Shown here piece after piece: positions 27,173-37,031 of a DNA stretch of 64,000 nt (positions within the stretch are counted from its first letter, which is position 1; every line of letters starts with the position of its first letter). This stretch comes from Flavobacteriia bacterium (GTDB lineage Bacteria > Bacteroidota > Bacteroidia > Flavobacteriales_D > Crocinitomicaceae), in contig JACOTM010000051.1 of NCBI GenBank assembly GCA_016178305.1, positions 1-64,000 of the forward strand. The letters run 5' to 3'. The notes beneath the pieces are model-generated. The model was not told where the DNA came from. It did not search any database and worked only from the letters and a program-made list of their open reading frames with translations. A program made the position numbers and the translations under genes.

Positions 27173-27988
27173 ATGGAATTATTTAAAAAAATTCGATCAT
27201 TTATTTGGAGTAAACATTTCCTGAAACATTTAGGATTGGTTATTTTGGCTTATATCGTTATTGTAACAATTGTAATTTTTTATTTAGATAGTTACACCAA
27301 TCATGGTCAAAAAATTGAAGTTCCGAATTTAGTTGGAAAAAATGTAAGCAATATCAAAGCAATAATTGAAGAAAAAGATTTACAATACGAAATCTTAGAT
27401 TCAATATACGACCCGAAAAAACCAGAGGGTACAATTTTAGAACAAGATCCGCTACCAACTTCAAAATCCCTTGTTTATGTTAAAGAAGGGAGGATCATTA
27501 CATTAAGAGTTTCTAAAAAAACACGTTTGGTAGAAATGCCGAGTTTGATTGACAAATCAATTCGATTTGCAGAAAGTGTTTTGGAAAATAGAGGTTTAGA
27601 ATGTCTAATTGAGTATAAACCTTCTTCTGAAGCTGATGGAGCTGTTTTAGAACAAAAATATAAAGGTAAAAATATCAAAGAAGGCAAAAGAATTCCAATT
27701 GGGGCTAAAATTGTCTTAGTAGTAGGAAGAAATGAAGGCGGAGAACCGGTACAAATCCCAAATTTATACGGACTAACAATATCTGAAGCAAAACAACGTT
27801 TATCTGAAATACCTTCGTTGGTTTTTAATTTAAATTGTCCTGATTGTAATACTTCTGAAGATTCAACTTCTGCAAGAATAGAGTACCAATCTCCTGAATA
27901 TATTGAAGGAGTTTTGTCACCAGCAGGAACAACGGTAACAGTAAATGCAACGAAGAACTTTGTAGATGATGGAAATCATAATCCATAA
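27173..27988 (+). CDS. membrane-anchored triple-PASTA protein
   Basis: A 271-residue protein with a short cytoplasmic tail, one membrane helix (about 18-38) and three PASTA domains outside (starting near VPNLVGKNVSNIKAI, MPSLIDKSIRFAESV and IPNLYGLTISEAKQR). PASTA domains bind muropeptides or beta-lactams and are usually fused to Ser/Thr kinases or penicillin-binding proteins; here no kinase or transpeptidase domain is attached. Such stand-alone proteins are frequent in Bacteroidota, often near rluD as here. Likely a cell-wall sensor or scaffold, by inference. Confidence 0.88.
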   Translation: MELFKKIRSFIWSKHFLKHLGLVILAYIVIVTIVIFYLDSYTNHGQKIEVPNLVGKNVSNIKAIIEEKDLQYEILDSIYDPKKPEGTILEQDPLPTSKSLVYVKEGRIITLRVSKKTRLVEMPSLIDKSIRFAESVLENRGLECLIEYKPSSEADGAVLEQKYKGKNIKEGKRIPIGAKIVLVVGRNEGGEPVQIPNLYGLTISEAKQRLSEIPSLVFNLNCPDCNTSEDSTSARIEYQSPEYIEGVLSPAGTTVTVNATKNFVDDGNHNP

Positions 27989-28005
27989 AAAGATATTCAG
28001 TAGTT

Positions 28006-30222
28006 ATGAGAATTGTATTTTTTTGTATTTTATTACTTCGCTCGTTAAATTTTTTTTCGCAAGATGAAAGTCTTGGAGTGATAATAAAAAATTACGCTTT
28101 AAAAAGTGAAAATACGTGCTTAGAAAAAGCAGGAAGTACAAGTTTTGATAGTACATTTATTTTTGTTCCAGATACACTTACATTGCCTTTTGTAGATGAT
28201 TTTAGTACAAACAAATTTCAAACTTATACCTATGATTATTCTGGTAGTGGAACAACTTTTATTAAGGAATACAAATTATTAGATGGAATTACATCTAATC
28301 CATTACCACAAAATACCCAATATACAATTTTGCCAACATTTCGAAGAACGTATAATATTGGTGCAAACACACATCAGGATGTTAATTTTACTCCTTTGAA
28401 TATTAAGCTAGGAAATCAAAATAGTTATCCTACAGTTTATAGCACAACAGCCGTTTATCCACCATATTATATTTATGATACTTTAGATTTTCCGAATCCT
28501 TCAGATACTATTTGGTTAACGAATCCAGATGTTTTACAAGATTCAGCGACTCAATTTTTTACGGTAATTAATAATGCTGAAAAATTATGGGTTAATGATA
28601 ATGTTTACCAAAATTACAGGTATGCAGTTGAGCCTTGGACCCTGGGTGTTGCAACTTTTGATGGTTTAGATAGAAATGGGAAGGCTTATTCTTTAGGAGC
28701 ACTAAATCCTAGTTATGCTGATTTTTTAACATCAAAACCGATCGATATTTCTAGCTTTACAGCTTCAGACTCTTTATACTTAAGTTTTTTATATCAAGCA
28801 GGTGGCTTTGGAGATACGCCAGAATCCATAGATTCATTGGTCTTAGAATTTTACGCAAAAGATTTGAATCAGTGGTTTAGGATATGGAGTGTTTCTGGTT
28901 CAGCTTCTACTGTATTTAATATAGGACATCAGAAAATTGTAGATTCTAAATATTTTAAAGATGGATTTCAATTTCGATTTAAAAATTATGGAAGTTTAGC
29001 AGGAGGATTTGATCATTTTAATTTAGATTATGTTCACTTAAGAATTGCATCAGGACATCAAGATACCATTTTTAAAGATTTTGCATTTGTATATCCGATT
29101 AAATCCTTATTGAAAGATTATACTTCAGTTCCTTGGGATCATTATAAGAATAATTTTAATGGAAAAATGTCTAATAGTGTTGAGGTAGTTGTACGAAATG
29201 GTAGTAACCAAGCTGAAAATAATTCTACACCAGGTAAAACGGAAATTTTTCAAAATAATACATTGAAAGGAATGTTTAATTTTACAGGGCAAAGTTTAGC
29301 AAATAATGATTTAAATTATTCACCATTTACAACGTATTCTTCATTACATGATTTTTCTTCTGGATATCATTTTGATGAAAATACACCTGGAGACCAACAA
29401 TTATTTGACGTTAAAAGTACAGCTCAAGTAATTTATCCCAATTTAAATGTTAACGATACAACGCATACGAATCAGTATTTTGGAAATTATTATAGTTATG
29501 ACGATGGTAGTTCAGAAGCTGCTTATGGACCTACAGGGATTCAATCTCGATTAGCGATACGTTTTGATGCTTATGAATCCGATTCTTTGATAGGAATAAT
29601 GTCTCAGTTTGTAGAATCTGCTACAGATGTATCAAATTCATTGTTTGTTTTAACAGTATGGAATGATAACAATGGTCAGCCAGGCAATATTGTTTATGAA
29701 GATGAAGTTTTTAATGCACGTAACCCAATTTACGAAAACGGACTGAATAATTTCCATGTATATTACTTTAAAGATACGATGAAGGTTTATGTAGAAAAAA
29801 CGTTTTATATTGGGTGGAGGCAGTTTGATGCGAATCGTTTAAATATTGGTTTTGACAAAAACAATAATAATTCAAGTAAAAATTTTTATAGCTCAGGAAA
29901 TAATATGCCTTGGAATCCTTCTTCTATACCTGGTACAATAATGTTAAGACCTGTTTTTTCAACAGCATTAGATAATGTTTTAGCGTTGGAAGAAAGTGAA
30001 ATGGAGGACGAAAATATTGAAATATATCCAAACCCAACATTTGATTTTTTAACAATTAAATCGAATAGAAATATTAATAAAATTGAATTATTTACATTGC
30101 AAGGTCAATTAATTTTAGAATCGAATGAACAAGTGATTGATATTTCAAATTTACCATCAGGGATTTATTTATTGAAAGAAAAAGGAAATTCTCTTAAAAC
30201 TTATAAAGTATTCAAAAATTAA
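28006..30222 (+). CDS. secreted T9SS type A cargo protein
   Basis: A 738-residue protein with a signal peptide (MRIVFFCILLLRSLNFFSQ), a long beta-rich middle region without a recognised catalytic motif, and a C-terminal type A sorting domain of about 75 residues (IEIYPNPTFDFLTIKS, IELFTLQGQLI, ISNLPSGIYLLK). The sorting domain should be removed by PorU-like sortase on the surface. It lies 17 bases after the PASTA gene and overlaps rluD by one base, so the three are cotranscribed. The function of the passenger is unknown. Confidence 0.88.
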   Translation: MRIVFFCILLLRSLNFFSQDESLGVIIKNYALKSENTCLEKAGSTSFDSTFIFVPDTLTLPFVDDFSTNKFQTYTYDYSGSGTTFIKEYKLLDGITSNPLPQNTQYTILPTFRRTYNIGANTHQDVNFTPLNIKLGNQNSYPTVYSTTAVYPPYYIYDTLDFPNPSDTIWLTNPDVLQDSATQFFTVINNAEKLWVNDNVYQNYRYAVEPWTLGVATFDGLDRNGKAYSLGALNPSYADFLTSKPIDISSFTASDSLYLSFLYQAGGFGDTPESIDSLVLEFYAKDLNQWFRIWSVSGSASTVFNIGHQKIVDSKYFKDGFQFRFKNYGSLAGGFDHFNLDYVHLRIASGHQDTIFKDFAFVYPIKSLLKDYTSVPWDHYKNNFNGKMSNSVEVVVRNGSNQAENNSTPGKTEIFQNNTLKGMFNFTGQSLANNDLNYSPFTTYSSLHDFSSGYHFDENTPGDQQLFDVKSTAQVIYPNLNVNDTTHTNQYFGNYYSYDDGSSEAAYGPTGIQSRLAIRFDAYESDSLIGIMSQFVESATDVSNSLFVLTVWNDNNGQPGNIVYEDEVFNARNPIYENGLNNFHVYYFKDTMKVYVEKTFYIGWRQFDANRLNIGFDKNNNNSSKNFYSSGNNMPWNPSSIPGTIMLRPVFSTALDNVLALEESEMEDENIEIYPNPTFDFLTIKSNRNINKIELFTLQGQLILESNEQVIDISNLPSGIYLLKEKGNSLKTYKVFKN

Positions 30223-31262
30223 TGCAAGAAGAGATTGAAAACAATGATAATGAAGAAAATGAAGAAGAATTATTTGAACATTATCGATTTAAAGTAGATT
30301 TAGGACAAGAAGTATTGCGAATAGATAAATTTTTACTTGATAGGTTACCGAATACATCAAGAAATAAAATTCAAGTTGCAGCTAAAAATGGTAATATTGT
30401 TGTAAATGGTCTAGTCGTTAAGCCAAATTACAGAGTGAAACCTAAAGATGAAGTTGCGATTGTTTTACCTTACCCAATTCGAGAAATTGAGTTAATTGCT
30501 CAAAATATTCCAATTGAAATAATTTATGAGGATGAGTCTTTCGTTATAGTTAATAAGCCATTCAATATGGTTGTTCATCCAGGTTATGGGAATTATACGG
30601 GTACAATGGTAAACGCTTTAGTATATCATTTTGATAATTTACCGCATAGAATACAAGATTATTTTGGAAGGCCAGGATTGGTTCATCGTTTAGATAAAAA
30701 TACAACTGGAATAATGGTTGTAGCTAAAACGGAGTTTGCATTGACAAATCTAGCAAAGCAATTTTACGATAGAACAACGGAACGGAGATATCATGCTTTG
30801 GTTTGGGGAGACATTGAGCAGGACGGAACAGTTATAGGTAATATAGGGAGATGTTTAAAAAATAGAAAAGTAATGGACGTTTTTCCTGAGGGAGAATATG
30901 GAAAACACGCAATTACGCATTATAAAGTACTAGAAAGATTTGGTTTAGTTACTCTGATTGAATGTAAATTAGAAACAGGGAGGACACACCAAATACGAGC
31001 ACATTTAAAGTCGATAGGACATCCATTATTTAATGATAATGAATATGGAGGAGATCGAATTGTGCGCGGTACATCTCATGCAAAATATAAAAAATTTATA
31101 GAGAATTGTTTTGAATTATTACCAGGACAAGCTTTACATGCTAAAACATTGGGGTTGAGACATCCTCATACTAATGAATTTTTATCTTTTGACTCCGAAT
31201 TGAATTCAGGATTTGCCCAGATAATTGAAAAATGGAGAAAATATGTTAACGATTTAGAATAG
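30222..31262 (+). CDS. rluD: RluD-type 23S rRNA pseudouridine synthase
   Basis: A 346-residue enzyme of the RluA family. It has an N-terminal S4 RNA-binding domain (about 30-90, with IDKFLLDRLPNTSRNKIQ) and the synthase domain with catalytic Asp158 in GLVHRLDKNTTGIMV. RTHQIRAHL and HALYA-like ALHAKTLGL elements follow. It probably modifies uridines in helix 69 of 23S rRNA, as RluD does. An acidic N-terminal tail (EENDNEEN-like, first 20 residues) is extra. The TAATG junction couples it to the cargo gene upstream. Confidence 0.93.
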   Translation: MQEEIENNDNEENEEELFEHYRFKVDLGQEVLRIDKFLLDRLPNTSRNKIQVAAKNGNIVVNGLVVKPNYRVKPKDEVAIVLPYPIREIELIAQNIPIEIIYEDESFVIVNKPFNMVVHPGYGNYTGTMVNALVYHFDNLPHRIQDYFGRPGLVHRLDKNTTGIMVVAKTEFALTNLAKQFYDRTTERRYHALVWGDIEQDGTVIGNIGRCLKNRKVMDVFPEGEYGKHAITHYKVLERFGLVTLIECKLETGRTHQIRAHLKSIGHPLFNDNEYGGDRIVRGTSHAKYKKFIENCFELLPGQALHAKTLGLRHPHTNEFLSFDSELNSGFAQIIEKWRKYVNDLE

Positions 31263-31437
31263 AGTTGATGAAAATTTAACAAAATCGTTTTTGCTGTTCT
31301 GAAATTGGAAAATGATAATTATTTTTGAATATTAAATTTAAAATGTAGAAATTCAATTATTGAAGTTAATTTTATTTTGAAATTAACTAAATTATTGTTT
31401 TCTTCGCCGTTGTATTTTTTTAACGAAGCTAAAAATT

Positions 31438-33528
31438 ATGAAATTAATAATTCCAGTTGCTCTTTTATTGTTTGCATTTGTTTTTACAAGGTGTTCTCAA
31501 AAGCAATTAGTTGAAGCAGAAAACGCTTATCGAGGTCAACAATATTGCGAAGGAGCTGATAAATTTAAAGTAGCATATACTAAATTAAGTTCCAAAGGAG
31601 AAAAAGCTAAAAGGTTAAAAGGCGAAATGGCTTATAAAACTGGAGAAAGCTACCGATTATCAATGTCTTATAAAGATGCAAATGAGTGGTATCAAAGAGC
31701 TATAGATTTAGATTATGCATCTATCAATCCATTGGTGTATTATTACAATGGAGAAATGCTTCAAATGATGGGGCAAATAGACAAAGCACTAAAAAATTTC
31801 GAAGAATATAAAAAATTAGTGCCAAATGATGATAAAGGTGACGCAGCTGTTCAGTCTTGTAAGTCATTTGCTGAAATGAAAGAAGATAAATCGAAACATG
31901 TGATTGAAAACCAAGTAACGTTGAATTCGAAAGAATATGACATGGCGCCAATGTTTGGAGATTCTAAAGATACAAAATTGTATTTCAGTTCAACGAGAAG
32001 TGGAGGTTTTAGTGAAACAAAAGATCCAAGAACGTGTGAATCTTATATGGATTTATGGTTTACTTCTATTGATGCGAAAGGAAATGTAACTGAACCAAAA
32101 TTAGTAATAGGTGAAGGAATTAATACCGAAGATAATGAAGGAACAGTTTGTTTTGATGGACGTAAGAAATTAATGTTTTTTACAAGATGTCCAAATGAAA
32201 AAAAGAAAAATTTAGGTTGTGATATTTGGGTGTCAGAAGTTAAAGGAAAAGATGAATGGGGAACGCCTAAAAAAATTGAATTAAAAACAAATGATTCTAT
32301 TACAGTTGGGCATCCTTGTGTTTCAGATGATGGAAAATATTTAATTTTTGTTTCTGATATGCCAGGTGGATCAGGAGGTAAAGATTTATGGTATTCAACT
32401 TATGATAAGAAAAATGATAAATGGGCAGCTCCAATAAATTTAGGAAAAGAGATTAATACTTCCGGAAACGAATTATTTCCAACTTTTGCAAAAAATGGTG
32501 ACTTGTTATTCGCAACTGATGGCATGGTCGGTTTAGGTGGATTAGATATTTATAAAGCGAAAAAAATAGGGAATGAATATAAATGGGAAGATCCTAAAAA
32601 TTTAGGCGCTCCAATTAATTCTGAAGCTGATGATTATGCATTGATAGAATCTTCAAACATTAAGGGATATTTTACTTCAGATAGAAAAGGTGTAAACGGA
32701 ACAAAACCAGATATATATACGTATGACCTTCCACCAAATTTATTTGACTTAAAAGTTATTGTTTCTGAAAAAGGTAATAAATCTGTTAAAATAGCAGATG
32801 TAGTTGTAGTAGTTAAAGGATCTGATAATTCTACTTGGGAAGGGAAAACAGCGAAAGATGGTTCAATTATGTGGGATAAAAAACCTACTGGCGAGAGATT
32901 TATAGCACAAGATGTAACTTATAACATTAGTATTGCTAAAGATGGTTTTTATGAGTATAAAAAAGCAACTTCTGTTTCAACTATAGGCGCAGTAGATCAT
33001 CAGAATTTTGTTATTGATATGGAATTGCTGCCAATCAAACCAATTCGTCTTCCTGAAGTTCGATATCCTTATGGGCAATATACTTTACTAGTTGACTCAA
33101 CGATAAACTCAAAAGATTCATTAAATTTTGTGTTTGATTTATTAAATGAATATCCTGGAATGGTCTTAGAATTAAGTTCACATACTGATGCTAGAGGTAA
33201 AGATGCAGCTAACCAAATATTATCTGAAAATCGTGCAAAAGAATGTGTGAAATATTTAGTAGAAGAAAAAGGTATAGATCCAAATAGATTAAAACCAGTT
33301 GGTCAAGGGGAAAGAACTCCTGCAACTTGGAAAGATCCTGTAACAGGAGAGGTTGTAACGCTAACAGAAGCGTATATCAATCAGTTTAAAGAAAAAGATA
33401 AAGTTAAATTTGAGTTGTTACATCAATTAAACAGAAGAACAGAAGGAAAAGTATTGACTTTAGAATATGTTCCTGTGGCACCAGGTACATCACCAGCGCC
33501 AACTACACCTGTAACTCCAGGGAAATAA
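31438..33528 (+). CDS. porE: PorE-like OmpA-family lipoprotein with TPR and WD40-like repeats
   Basis: A 696-residue protein. A signal peptide with Cys19 in FVFTRCSQ suggests a lipoprotein. Domains in order: TPR-like helices (about 25-150), WD40/PD40-like beta-propeller repeats (about 165-430, with LYFSSTRSGGF, IFVSDMPGGSGGKDLWYS, GYFTSDRKG), a carboxypeptidase-regulatory-like domain (about 435-530) and a C-terminal OmpA peptidoglycan-binding domain (LSSHTDARGKDAANQILSEN with the conserved Asp and Arg). This exact order is that of PorE, an outer-membrane component that tethers the T9SS to peptidoglycan. Other OmpA-TPR-PD40 proteins exist in Bacteroidota, so orthology is probable rather than certain. 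Confidence 0.8.
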   Translation: MKLIIPVALLLFAFVFTRCSQKQLVEAENAYRGQQYCEGADKFKVAYTKLSSKGEKAKRLKGEMAYKTGESYRLSMSYKDANEWYQRAIDLDYASINPLVYYYNGEMLQMMGQIDKALKNFEEYKKLVPNDDKGDAAVQSCKSFAEMKEDKSKHVIENQVTLNSKEYDMAPMFGDSKDTKLYFSSTRSGGFSETKDPRTCESYMDLWFTSIDAKGNVTEPKLVIGEGINTEDNEGTVCFDGRKKLMFFTRCPNEKKKNLGCDIWVSEVKGKDEWGTPKKIELKTNDSITVGHPCVSDDGKYLIFVSDMPGGSGGKDLWYSTYDKKNDKWAAPINLGKEINTSGNELFPTFAKNGDLLFATDGMVGLGGLDIYKAKKIGNEYKWEDPKNLGAPINSEADDYALIESSNIKGYFTSDRKGVNGTKPDIYTYDLPPNLFDLKVIVSEKGNKSVKIADVVVVVKGSDNSTWEGKTAKDGSIMWDKKPTGERFIAQDVTYNISIAKDGFYEYKKATSVSTIGAVDHQNFVIDMELLPIKPIRLPEVRYPYGQYTLLVDSTINSKDSLNFVFDLLNEYPGMVLELSSHTDARGKDAANQILSENRAKECVKYLVEEKGIDPNRLKPVGQGERTPATWKDPVTGEVVTLTEAYINQFKEKDKVKFELLHQLNRRTEGKVLTLEYVPVAPGTSPAPTTPVTPGK

Positions 33529-33545
33529 AAAATTAAAATGTAAAT

Positions 33546-33577
33546 AAAAAAGGTCTTTCATTGGAGAGACCTTTTTT
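33546..33577 (+). terminator. rho-independent terminator after porE-like gene
   Basis: AAAAAAGGTCTTTC and GGAGAGACCTTTTTT form the stem, with a short loop and T6 at the 3' side. Confidence 0.9.
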
Positions 33578-33624
33578 ATTTAATAAATATTTCTTAACTT
33601 CAAGTGAACATATTTTAATCACTT

Positions 33625-34824
33625 ATGAAAGAGGAGTATTTACATTACATTTGGCGTCTTAAAAAAATACCAATTCATCAATTGAAATTGTCAACTGGAG
33701 AAGAAATAATTATCCATTACTGTGGAGATTATAATCAAAATCAAAGTGGACCTGATTTTAATAATGCAATTATTGAATGGAAAGGAATTAAATGGGTTGG
33801 AAATTTGGAAATGCACATTAATTCATCGGATTGGTATCAGCATAAACACCACTATGACTATGCTTATGATAATGTGATTCTTCATGTTGTTTATAAACAT
33901 GACAAAGAAGTATTCATAAAGAATAGATCGCTTCCTACTATTGAAATAAAGGAATTTGTAAATGAATTGAACTATCAGGATTTTCTTAATTTCACTTCTT
34001 GTTTAAATGATTTTCAATGCCAAGGAAGTATCGAAAAGATAGATTCTATTTTTATTGAGTCAATGAAAGAAAAAGCTTTGGTTAAAAGACTAAATAGAAA
34101 ATTAAATCAATTTAAGAATCTAAGTTTTGAAAATGACCCCGCCCAATTATTATATAATTTGATGGGGAAAGCTTTTGGTTGCAAAGTAAATGCCCAACCT
34201 TTTCAAGAATTAACAAATCAAATCCCGATTCGTATCTTAAAAAAGGAAACCGCGTCTTTTTCAAAAGAGATTATTTTAAATGCTTCTGGTGCGTTTGGTG
34301 ATTTGCAATTAAATCAAGGAAATTGGATTTATTTTCAGCAAAAACATAAAATTAGTGGTGTACCAAGATATAATTGGAAATATAAAGGATTAAGACCTTC
34401 CAGCTTTCCAGAAAAACGATTGATGCAATTTGCTTCAATTGTTGAAAAATTTGATTTTGATACATCTTTTACATATTTAACGGTTACTGAAATAAAAAAC
34501 TATTTAGTTGATTTATTAGAGTTAGAACCTTCTTTACCGAAAATAACGAAAACAATGAAAGAATTAATTTTGATTAATTGTTTTGTGCCCTTTATTTGGT
34601 GGTATGGAAATGTAAAAATGGATGATGAATTACAACAAAAAGCAATTGATTTACTAATAATGTTACCAGCAGAAACAAATACAATTCTAAAAAAATGGAA
34701 AAAAAATAATGTAAAATGTTTAACTTCGTATGATTCACAAGCTTTATTAGAAATTTACAATGAATTTTGTGTCTGCAAAAAATGCTTACATTGTGATATT
34801 GGGATTAATATTTTAAATAAATGA
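33625..34824 (+). CDS. DUF2851 family protein
   Basis: A 399-residue protein recognised by its N-terminus (MKEEYLHYIWRLKKIP, then SGPDFNNAIIEWKGIKWVGN and LEMHINSSDWYQHKHH, followed by VILHVVYKHD). A C-terminal cluster CVCKKCLHCDIG could bind metal. The family is widespread in Bacteroidota and without known function; a nuclease-like fold is possible but not shown here. It overlaps the PspC gene by four bases (ATGA). Confidence 0.85.
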   Translation: MKEEYLHYIWRLKKIPIHQLKLSTGEEIIIHYCGDYNQNQSGPDFNNAIIEWKGIKWVGNLEMHINSSDWYQHKHHYDYAYDNVILHVVYKHDKEVFIKNRSLPTIEIKEFVNELNYQDFLNFTSCLNDFQCQGSIEKIDSIFIESMKEKALVKRLNRKLNQFKNLSFENDPAQLLYNLMGKAFGCKVNAQPFQELTNQIPIRILKKETASFSKEIILNASGAFGDLQLNQGNWIYFQQKHKISGVPRYNWKYKGLRPSSFPEKRLMQFASIVEKFDFDTSFTYLTVTEIKNYLVDLLELEPSLPKITKTMKELILINCFVPFIWWYGNVKMDDELQQKAIDLLIMLPAETNTILKKWKKNNVKCLTSYDSQALLEIYNEFCVCKKCLHCDIGINILNK

Positions 34825-35057
34825 AAACAATTCAGAAAATTCTATTATTCTTTGAGATGCGTTCTTACGGTGTCTGCGAATGGTGGGCAAGAAAGCTTGG
34901 TATTCGAACATCTAAAGTTCGAATAGGCTTTATTTACGCCTCTTTCATCGCTTTAGGATCTCCTTTATTTATCTATTTGACAATGGCTTGGATTTTGGAA
35001 CATAAACATTATTTTAAATTTCAACGTAAACGTAGAACTTCAATCTGGGAATTATAA
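34821..35057 (+). CDS. small PspC-domain membrane protein
   Basis: A 78-residue protein with YGVCEWWARKLGIRTSKVRIGFIYASF, a short PspC domain, and one membrane helix around residues 38-60. PspC-domain proteins act in envelope-stress sensing in proteobacteria; in Bacteroidota such short versions are of unknown role. It is translationally coupled to the DUF2851 gene by an ATGA overlap and is followed after one base by a K+ channel gene, so these three form an operon. Confidence 0.85.
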   Translation: MKTIQKILLFFEMRSYGVCEWWARKLGIRTSKVRIGFIYASFIALGSPLFIYLTMAWILEHKHYFKFQRKRRTSIWEL

Positions 35058-35058
35058 T

Positions 35059-36078
35059 ATGTTTAAATCATTAAAAATTACGAGTCTTTTATTTTTCGTT
35101 TTTTTACTATTATTAGTGATTGGAATCGGAACAACAGGATATATGTTTATCCAGAAATGGTCATTTGTTGATTCATTTTACATGACAATTATTACGATTT
35201 CAACAGTTGGTTTTAGAGAAGTTGGTGATTTAACCATTGGAGGAAAGCTTTTTACAGCATTTTTAATTATTACAAGTTTTGGTACATTTGCGTACGCAGT
35301 TACTTCAATTACAGCATTTTTAGTTGGAGGAAAATACCGAAAATATCTAAAAGAGTATAAGTTAATGAAAGAATTTGAAAAATTAACCGATCATGTAATT
35401 ATATGTGGTTTTGGACGAGTAGGGATTCAAGTAGCAAAAGATTTACAAGCTCATGGCACAAAATTTATTATTATTGAAAATAATGAAGAAGTTGTGAAAG
35501 ATAATGAATTGTTGCCAGGTTATTTGTTTTTAAAAGGAGACTCAACAGTTGATGAGAATTTACTAAAAGCTGGAATTAAAAAAGCGAAAGCAATGATTAG
35601 TTGTTTGCCAAAAGATGCCGATAATCTTTATGTTGTATTGTCTGCCTCAGAGTTAAATGGGAAATTATTAATCATTTCAAGAGCAACCAGCGCCTCTACA
35701 AAAACGAAATTAAAACGAGCTGGGGCACACAATGTTATTTTGCCAGATGCTGTTGGAGGTTCACACATGGCATCTTTAATCTCAAACCCAGATGTAATGG
35801 AATTTTTAGATATTATTCGGGTGCAAGGTTATAATGGCGCAAACATTGAATCAATTTCTTTCAGTGAATTACCTGATCAATTTAAAAATAAAACGATTGG
35901 ACAATTAGAGGCAAAGCGATTGACAGGAGTTACAATTATTGGTTTTAAAACACCAGATGGAGAATATTTAATTAACCCTGATTTTGAAATAGAAGTTATT
36001 CCACATTCCAAACTTTTTGTCTTAGGAAATCAAGAGCAAATTGAAAAATTAAATAAATTATTCGGATTAGAACATTGA
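35059..36078 (+). CDS. two-TM potassium channel with RCK (TrkA-N/TrkA-C) domains
   Basis: A 339-residue protein: membrane helix (about 8-32), pore loop with the filter-like TISTVGFREVGD, a second helix (about 60-85), then a RCK/TrkA-N domain (VIICGFGRVGIQVAKDL) and a C-terminal TrkA-C domain. This is the layout of MthK/Kch-type channels. The filter reads TVGF rather than TVGYG, a variation common in Bacteroidota channel homologues, so strict K+ selectivity is assumed rather than shown. The RCK domain would gate in response to NAD(H) or ions. Confidence 0.88.
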   Translation: MFKSLKITSLLFFVFLLLLVIGIGTTGYMFIQKWSFVDSFYMTIITISTVGFREVGDLTIGGKLFTAFLIITSFGTFAYAVTSITAFLVGGKYRKYLKEYKLMKEFEKLTDHVIICGFGRVGIQVAKDLQAHGTKFIIIENNEEVVKDNELLPGYLFLKGDSTVDENLLKAGIKKAKAMISCLPKDADNLYVVLSASELNGKLLIISRATSASTKTKLKRAGAHNVILPDAVGGSHMASLISNPDVMEFLDIIRVQGYNGANIESISFSELPDQFKNKTIGQLEAKRLTGVTIIGFKTPDGEYLINPDFEIEVIPHSKLFVLGNQEQIEKLNKLFGLEH

Positions 36079-36080
36079 AT

Positions 36081-36968
36081 ATGAGAATATTAATTACTGG
36101 TTCAAACGGACTGTTAGGGCAAAAGATAGTTAAATTATGTCTTGAAAAAGGATTGGATTTTATTGCGACATCAAAAGGTACGAATAGAAATCAAGATTGC
36201 CCCGCCATAAAATATTTAGAATTAGATATTACAAATCCGAGGGAAATTACAAGTCTTTTTGAAAATTATTACCCTACGCATGTTATACATACTGCAGCAA
36301 TAACGAATGTTGATTATTGTGAAGACCATTCTGAAGAATGTTTTCAAGTGAATGTTCAAGCCACTCAAAATTTATTTGAAGCATCGAAAAGATTTCAAGC
36401 ACATTTTGAATTTTTGTCAACTGATTTTGTTTTTGATGGAGAAAAAGGAAATTATGAAGAAGAAGATCCGGTAAATCCATTAAGTGTATATGCAAAATCA
36501 AAGGTCGAAGGAGAAAAGCTATTAATTAATGATGTTTATACCAATTGGTCAATCGTTCGAACAATAATAGTATATGGAGAGGGAAATAATTTATCTCGAT
36601 CTAATTTAATTTTATGGTCAATTAATGCGTTAAAAAAAGGCGATGAAATCCAAGTTGTAGATGATCAATTTAGAGCCCCAACTTGGGCAGCGGATTTAGC
36701 ATGGGCTTGCCTTAGAATAGTAGAGAAAGATAAAAAAGGGATCTTTCATATTTCGGGACCTGAAACCTATTCGATTCTAGAAATAGTTTTTAAAGTTGCA
36801 GATTATTTTAATTTGGATAAAAATTGTATAATCCCAATCCAATCAAATACATTGAATCAAGCAGCAAAAAGACCACCTAATACAGGATTTAATTTAAATA
36901 AAGCAAGGAAAGAATTGGAATATAATCCCTTAACATTAATTGAATCTCTTGGATTCTTATCGAAATGA
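36081..36968 (+). CDS. SDR sugar-nucleotide reductase, RfbD-like (dTDP-4-dehydrorhamnose reductase family)
   Basis: Starting at the ATG at 36081 (MRILITGSNGLLGQKI), the protein has 295 residues. A TTG two codons earlier overlaps the previous stop and is less likely. It has the RfbD family motifs TGSNGLLGQ, HTAAITNVDYCED, FEFLSTDFVFDG and the catalytic Tyr/Lys in YAKSKVEGEKL. It would reduce a 4-keto-6-deoxysugar nucleotide, possibly the product of rfbB at 23480, but its membership in a K+ channel operon leaves the substrate open. Confidence 0.82.
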   Translation: MRILITGSNGLLGQKIVKLCLEKGLDFIATSKGTNRNQDCPAIKYLELDITNPREITSLFENYYPTHVIHTAAITNVDYCEDHSEECFQVNVQATQNLFEASKRFQAHFEFLSTDFVFDGEKGNYEEEDPVNPLSVYAKSKVEGEKLLINDVYTNWSIVRTIIVYGEGNNLSRSNLILWSINALKKGDEIQVVDDQFRAPTWAADLAWACLRIVEKDKKGIFHISGPETYSILEIVFKVADYFNLDKNCIIPIQSNTLNQAAKRPPNTGFNLNKARKELEYNPLTLIESLGFLSK

Positions 36969-37031
36969 TAAATAATTAACTAAAGTTATTTTGTAAAAAA
37001 ATAACTATATTCGGCGTTCAAAAAATATATT

